From NCBI GenBank assembly GCA_965284565.1, contig OZ260100.1, positions 1,798,001-1,862,000 on the forward strand: DNA of 64,000 nucleotides, given 5' to 3'. Within the stretch, counting starts at the first letter, position 1; each line of letters opens with the position of its first letter. Source of the stretch: BRH-c54 sp965284565 (GTDB lineage: Bacteria > Bacteroidota > Bacteroidia > Flavobacteriales_E > Vicingaceae). Under the pieces are notes generated by a model. That model had not been told where the DNA came from, ran no database searches, and saw only the letters and a program-made list of their open reading frames with translations. A program made the position numbers and the translations under genes. Positions 59,574-64,000 of the stretch are shown here, one piece after another.

Positions 59574-61919
59574 TTATTTTTCAATTGCAAACGAATCGTT
59601 AAATCTATAAGCAGGCTCTTTTATTACTTCTTTTAAATATTTTCTTTTCTTTTTTAGTTGAGCAACAATTTTTTCCTTAATATCTTCTTTGACATCTTTT
59701 TTATTTATTAGTCCTAACTCAATTACAAAATCTGCAACAAGTGGTAAAATGGGATGAGACATAAATTCTTCTTTTTCCATTAGTTTAAAGAACTTTTCGT
59801 CTGAGTTTATGTAGGGTGTCATAAGAGTACTAGCAATCATCAGGAGTTTGAAGGTGTCTTCAAATTCTAAGTTGTCTTTATAGAGTTTGTCGAAGCTTTG
59901 TTCTAATGTAGCTGTTAATGTGATAGACTTAAAGTTTTCATTGTACCAATGGTTTATTGTACCTAATAAAAGAGGCATAGGCATTTCAAAAAACATTGAA
60001 TCAGACTCTTTAGTAAGAGGTTTTATTTCATGATAAGCTAATATTAAATTATCTAATGCTTTAAAGACTAATTTTTGACGTTCTATTGGTTTTGTTTGAT
60101 ATAAAGCTTGAGCTAAATATCCCATACCGCTTGAGTTAATAAACCAGTCTCGAAGGTTATTGTTTGGAGCTTTGTTGACTACATCGTCTATCATATCATC
60201 AAGCTCTTTTGATTGACCTGCGTAAAATATGGCTGTGTTTTGCCAAGTTACATCATTGAAATTCTCAATTAATTTAGAATAATGAGTACCTCTTTTGTGA
60301 TGATATATTTCAACAGCGGCTAGAAATTCAATAAACGCTTGTTTTTTGAAACCAATAATATTTTCCTCTGTCTTGTATAGAAGGTGAGATTTTTCAATAA
60401 TGTCTTGTATTTCTTCATCTGTTTGTTGTTGATAACTTCGTTCTGTTAAAAAAGAATTGACGTAAGTTTTGAAGTCATCAAATGATATTTCATAAATCCT
60501 AGCATCCATCATTTTAAGTGCTAGAGATGTAAAAATTCTACGTTTTAAATTAAATGTTAATAATTCAGTTTTATTGAATACTTCAACTTTTCCAAGTAAC
60601 ACGTTTGTAAAATCTGAATATATATCACTTAATGTTGCTGGTATTTCAAAATTATTTTGGTCATATAAAAGAGAAATGAGAGAAATGGTAAGTGGCGTTG
60701 TTGGTAGTTTTGATAAGATATTACTTTCTTTCAATATTTGAATAAACCTTTCAGCTCTACCTGTAGTACCTTCAAAGAATTTTGTTATGAAACTTTCAAT
60801 TTGCTTTGTGTTAAAATTGTGAATTTTCACTGTTTTGACAGATTCATTTAATCCAAGTTCATTTTTACTGTAGGTTAAAATGAAGTGTGTTTTGTGTTCT
60901 TCACAATATTCTTCAAGTTTTTCTTTAAGAGTATCTTTTTCATTAGATTTTAATAAATCAAAATCATCAATTAGAAGTATTATTTGATAATTCTTAATTA
61001 GTTCTTTATCAAAGAACATATCTCCATACTTCTCAAGATTAAATTCAATTCGATTTTGAATATTGAAATCTGCATCTCTAAGATTTAATGCTTTAAGTCG
61101 AATAGGAATTTGAAAATTATTTGCAATATTTTTGGGAAGAGCTAATTGACAAGCAATTTTGTTGAGAATTTTTGTTTTTCCAACACCTTGCTCCCCATTT
61201 AGTAGATAGTTCTCTTGAATTTTGGTGAGGCTTTCAATCCGAAAATTTTTTTTATGAATTCGTTTTTCCTTTGTTTTCTTATCTTCCTCAATTTCTTCAA
61301 TTGTAATTTTAGGCTCAATGAATATATCAATGAGTTTCTGAATTTTCTTGTCATCAACTTTTTGGAGACTTAATTCTTTTACACTTATTTCTCGCTCAAG
61401 TTCTTTAGTGAAGTTTTTAGAAAATTCTTTTGCAAAAGAATCACCTGGGAGCCAAAAATCATTATAATGTTCATCAATTAAAGGGATTAGTTTTTCATTC
61501 CACCAAAATGTGAAGTTGTTGTAAGTCTTCAATTTAGGACTAGTAGCTATTTGAGATTGAGCACCAACAGTGAAGTTTTCATTTGTTATAACTATAACTT
61601 TGTTTATTTTAATTTCTTCACCAGATAATCCTTGATAAGGGTATTCAAATGATTGTGAAATTTGGTTTTTAATTGTTTCAATTTCATTTGTTCCACCAGA
61701 AATTCTTCCTTTTTTAACAACAAATGCAAACCAGTCGATGCCTGTAATAGGATGGTCAATTCTTCCAATTATGTCTTTTCCTTGTTCGGGAGCACCATAT
61801 CTATGTGTATGAAACACATCTTTAAAATTACTTTTAGTCAAAAAATCAATAAGAAATTTTCGAAACTCATCTTCATTTTTAAACCCCTTGAGTTTGTTAA
61901 TTTTATCTTGTGTGTTCAT
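59574..61919 (-). CDS. REase-like plus NACHT/STAND ATPase, probable antiphage protein
   Basis: 781 residues. Residues 15-150 look like a PD-(D/E)XK restriction-endonuclease domain: GKD49I then DWFAFVVKKG (K69/K70), although the usual acidic or Gln residue before the lysine is Val. The NACHT ATPase follows: Walker A NGEQGVGK248T, Walker B IILLIDDFDLL (313-323), and the STAND-type motif FKKQAFIEFLAAVEIY. The C-terminal ~230 residues are helical without visible LRR or TPR. NACHT proteins of this shape are known bacterial antiphage systems, in which the C-terminus senses the phage and the N-terminus kills or blocks. A single-gene unit, no methylase nearby. Role inferred from architecture. Confidence 0.83.
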   Translation of the reverse strand: MNTQDKINKLKGFKNEDEFRKFLIDFLTKSNFKDVFHTHRYGAPEQGKDIIGRIDHPITGIDWFAFVVKKGRISGGTNEIETIKNQISQSFEYPYQGLSGEEIKINKVIVITNENFTVGAQSQIATSPKLKTYNNFTFWWNEKLIPLIDEHYNDFWLPGDSFAKEFSKNFTKELEREISVKELSLQKVDDKKIQKLIDIFIEPKITIEEIEEDKKTKEKRIHKKNFRIESLTKIQENYLLNGEQGVGKTKILNKIACQLALPKNIANNFQIPIRLKALNLRDADFNIQNRIEFNLEKYGDMFFDKELIKNYQIILLIDDFDLLKSNEKDTLKEKLEEYCEEHKTHFILTYSKNELGLNESVKTVKIHNFNTKQIESFITKFFEGTTGRAERFIQILKESNILSKLPTTPLTISLISLLYDQNNFEIPATLSDIYSDFTNVLLGKVEVFNKTELLTFNLKRRIFTSLALKMMDARIYEISFDDFKTYVNSFLTERSYQQQTDEEIQDIIEKSHLLYKTEENIIGFKKQAFIEFLAAVEIYHHKRGTHYSKLIENFNDVTWQNTAIFYAGQSKELDDMIDDVVNKAPNNNLRDWFINSSGMGYLAQALYQTKPIERQKLVFKALDNLILAYHEIKPLTKESDSMFFEMPMPLLLGTINHWYNENFKSITLTATLEQSFDKLYKDNLEFEDTFKLLMIASTLMTPYINSDEKFFKLMEKEEFMSHPILPLVADFVIELGLINKKDVKEDIKEKIVAQLKKKRKYLKEVIKEPAYRFNDSFAIEK

Positions 61920-62130
61920 TGTTAATGCTTATCAACACCCGACCATACACTGCTTTTCAAATTTATAGTATAATTTTTCCTTATTATGGAGTCTAGTGCT
62001 TTTTTAATTTCTCTCCAAATATAGTAATTTTATAAATTATCTAAAGGACTTTTAACTTGTTTATTAGAAATAATTAAAACATATTGCAAGAACAAAATAT
62101 GTTAAAAATAAATATCAGTTTACTATTTAT

Positions 62131-62138
62131 TACTTTTG
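62131..62138 (+). promoter_or_regulatory. -7 element before the CBS-type gene
   Basis: TACTTTTG matches TAnnTTTG and lies 32 bp before the ATG at 62171; no clear -33 box. A start upstream at 62084 would lie before this promoter, favouring 62171. Confidence 0.35.
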
Positions 62139-62170
62139 CAATCAATTATAAAATTCAGAAAAATTATTTC

Positions 62171-63544
62171 ATGAAATATTACAATAATATATTAGAAACC
62201 ATAGGAAACACGCCATTGGTTAAATTAAATAAAATTTGTAAAGATGTTGATGCGTTGGTGTTGGCAAAAGTAGAAACTACCAATCCGGGAAACTCTGTAA
62301 AAGACAGAATGGCTTTGCAAATGATTGAAGATGCTGAGGCTGATGGCAGACTAAAACCGGGAGGAACTATTATTGAAGGAACATCTGGAAATACTGGAAT
62401 GGGCCTAGCGTTGGTAGCTATTATAAAAGGATATAAATTAATTTGTGTGCTAAGCGACAAACAAAGTAAAGAAAAGATGGATATTTTAAGAGCTGTTGGA
62501 GCAGAAGTACATGTTTGTCCAACCAATGTATCTCCTGACGATCCTCGCTCTTATTATTCTGTTTCTAAAAGATTAGCTACTGAAGTTCCTAACTCTTGGT
62601 ATGTAAATCAGTATGATAACCCATCGAATACAAAAGCACATTACTTAACTACAGGACCAGAAATTTGGGAACAAACAGAAGGAAAAATCACTCATTTTGT
62701 GGTGGGAGTAGGTACAGGAGGAACAGTTTCGGGTGTAGGTAAATATTTAAAAGAGAAAAATCCTAATATTAAAATTTGGGGAATAGATACTTACGGTTCT
62801 GTTTTTAAGAAATACCATGAAACTGGAATTTTTGATGAAAATGAGATTTATCCTTATATCACCGAAGGAATTGGTGAAGATATTTTACCTAAAAATGTTG
62901 ATTTTAGCGTAATTGATAAATTTGAAAAAGTAACCGATAAAGATGCAGCAGTTTACCAAAGAAAATTAGCTAAAGAAGAAGGAATTTTTGTAGGAAACTC
63001 AGCAGGAAGTGCTATAAAGGGCATCTTGCAACTAAAAGATGAATTGAAAAAAGATGACGTAGTTGTGGTTTTATTCCACGACCATGGTAGCCGTTATGTC
63101 GGTAAAATGTTTAATGATGATTGGATGAGAGACAGAGGATTTTTGGATGAAGAAAAAACCAATGCTTTAGATTTAATTGCAGATCATAAAGGCAAACATT
63201 TGGTTACAGTAACTACTGATACTCCAGCTTCTCAGGCGATTATTTTAATGAATCAATATGCCATTTCTCAAGTTCCAGTTGTTGAAGATGGTAAATTTGT
63301 AGGTTCGTTAACAGATAATCAGTTGTTTGCAAAATTATTAGACAATCCTGAATTGAAACAATTGCCAGTAAAAAATATTATGGAAAACCCATTTCCAATG
63401 GTAGATGAATTAACAGATATTATTACTGTTTCTAAACATTTTCAGCGAGGAGCAAAAGCTGTTATTGTGAGTTATGATAAGGATAAACACCATATTATTA
63501 CTCAACAAGACATGATAAAAGCTATTGATTCTTGTAGTAAATAG
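62171..63544 (+). CDS. cystathionine-beta-synthase-type PLP enzyme with CBS domains
   Basis: 457 residues from the ATG at 62171. A fold-type II PLP enzyme: MKYYNNILETIGNTPLVKLNKICKD, the PLP lysine in NPGNSVKDRM, the phosphate-binding GTSGNTGMG, and GVGTGGTVSGVGKYL. Two CBS domains follow (about 335-457: LVTVTTDTPASQAIILMNQYAISQVPVVEDGKFVG), which in CBS enzymes bind adenosyl ligands for regulation. It may act as cystathionine beta-synthase or as O-acetylserine sulfhydrylase; the sequence alone does not decide. An upstream in-frame start (62084) would add an unlikely hydrophobic leader. Confidence 0.92.
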   Translation: MKYYNNILETIGNTPLVKLNKICKDVDALVLAKVETTNPGNSVKDRMALQMIEDAEADGRLKPGGTIIEGTSGNTGMGLALVAIIKGYKLICVLSDKQSKEKMDILRAVGAEVHVCPTNVSPDDPRSYYSVSKRLATEVPNSWYVNQYDNPSNTKAHYLTTGPEIWEQTEGKITHFVVGVGTGGTVSGVGKYLKEKNPNIKIWGIDTYGSVFKKYHETGIFDENEIYPYITEGIGEDILPKNVDFSVIDKFEKVTDKDAAVYQRKLAKEEGIFVGNSAGSAIKGILQLKDELKKDDVVVVLFHDHGSRYVGKMFNDDWMRDRGFLDEEKTNALDLIADHKGKHLVTVTTDTPASQAIILMNQYAISQVPVVEDGKFVGSLTDNQLFAKLLDNPELKQLPVKNIMENPFPMVDELTDIITVSKHFQRGAKAVIVSYDKDKHHIITQQDMIKAIDSCSK

Positions 63545-63550
63545 TTTTTT

Positions 63551-63652
63551 TGAGATTCCTGTTTTCGCTACGCTACACAAGAATGACGTTGTAGGTTGAT
63601 AAAGCACTGCTCTTCCTCTTTGCGTCATTCCCGAGAAGGCGGGAATCTAATT
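63551..63652. repeat. intergenic hairpin-repeat elements
   Basis: Two hairpins lie between converging genes. First, attcctgt and acaagaat (about 63556-63586) flank tttcgctacgctac. Second, attcccg (63627-63633) and cgggaat (63640-63646) with loop agaagg, inside cgtcattcccg...cgggaatc. The second resembles short palindromic repeats spread between genes in many bacteria. Confidence 0.55.
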
Positions 63653-63683
63653 AACTAGCTCTGAAAAACGCTTATAATTTACA

Positions 63684-64000
63684 TCAATAAGCCAATACCG
63701 AACCCAACCAACGTTCAGCAATTTCGAATGCTAATTTATTAGCTTCTGTATAAGCTTCCAATTGATCTTTTTCAATTTTCCCTACACCAAAATATTTACT
63801 TTCTGGGTGAGCAAAATACATTCCGCTTACCGCAGCAGTTGGGTACATGGCTAAACTTTCGGTTAATTCAATTCCTGTTTTATTGGTAGCATCTAACAAT
63901 TTAAATAAATCTGTTTTTAGCGTATGGTTCGGACATGCAGGGTAACCCGGTGCCGGACGAATACCTACATATTTTTCTTTAATTAAATCGTCATTTTTTA
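63684..64000 (-). CDS. metH: cobalamin-dependent methionine synthase, C-terminal part (cut by window edge)
   Basis: The minus strand from the right edge reads the activation (AdoMet-binding) domain of MetH: VGIRPAPGYPACPNHT, LDATNKTGIELTESLAMYP, AVSGMYFAHPESKYFGVGKI and a final ERWLGSVLAY with stop at 63684-63686. MetH transfers the methyl group from methyltetrahydrofolate to homocysteine via cobalamin; this domain reactivates oxidised cobalamin using AdoMet. The upstream ~90% lies beyond the window. Being next to the CBS-type gene, it fits sulfur amino acid metabolism. Confidence 0.95.
   Translation of the reverse strand, partial: KNDDLIKEKYVGIRPAPGYPACPNHTLKTDLFKLLDATNKTGIELTESLAMYPTAAVSGMYFAHPESKYFGVGKIEKDQLEAYTEANKLAFEIAERWLGSVLAY

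Noticed and set aside
62084..62170. Upstream start for the CBS-type enzyme
   Set aside because: It adds a hydrophobic leader foreign to this cytoplasmic family, and a TAnnTTTG element lies downstream of it.

Overview
The window is AT-rich chromosomal DNA from a member of the Bacteroidota, most likely a Flavobacteriales-type marine or aquatic bacterium. The evidence is: type IX secretion (T9SS) sorting domains of both type A and type B, a porQ-cmk gene pair, a PorE-like OmpA protein, Bacteroidota-style promoters (TTTG, about 19-22 nt, then TAnnTTTG or TATCTTCG), few Shine-Dalgarno sites, frequent TTG/GTG starts, and LytS-, M61- and DUF4296-type proteins. I cannot name the genus.

Layout. 1-7.6 kb: start of atpD (cut by the window edge), ribF, a leucine-rich-repeat protein, a UbiA-like membrane protein, accC, a lipoprotein and ftsX. 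7.8-11.2 kb: leuS, carrying an in-frame insertion of a DUF559 (PD-(D/E)XK-like) nuclease domain bounded by hairpin repeats, plus a second unexplained insertion. 11.4-18.4 kb: three paralogous T9SS cargo proteins that share 54-residue repeats, an almost identical C-terminal sorting domain, and parts of their promoters and terminators. 18.5-21.9 kb: two SpoIIE/PP2C-type phosphatases. 22.1 kb: tRNA-Val. 22.2-26.8 kb: small housekeeping proteins, an M61 peptidase and a LytS-type kinase. 26.9-32.2 kb: a minus-strand cell-surface operon (collar-like HxH protein, type B T9SS protein, PorE-like OmpA protein).

33.4-40.7 kb is the translation core: rpsF-rpsR-rplI, rimP-nusA-infB, then fdhD, rnpA and yidD. 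40.7-44 kb: an S41 protease and an O-antigen-ligase-like protein. 44.4-47.5 kb: a SulP transporter, a beta-carbonic anhydrase and a conserved secreted protein, a likely inorganic-carbon uptake unit. 47.6-51.6 kb: lipoproteins, porQ, cmk and ilvE. 51.6-54.1 kb: an ECF sigma factor with a membrane-plus-barrel partner. 54.3-59.3 kb: secreted unknowns, a YifB/ComM ATPase and gmhA. 59.6-61.9 kb: a lone gene joining a restriction-endonuclease-like domain to a NACHT/STAND ATPase, probably antiphage, next to inverted and direct repeats. 62.1-64 kb: a cystathionine-beta-synthase-type enzyme and the C-terminus of metH (cut by the edge).

The strongest novelty candidates are the nuclease-domain insertion inside the leucyl-tRNA synthetase, the endonuclease-NACHT gene, and the mosaic T9SS cargo cluster, which retains a vestigial sorting-domain tail.
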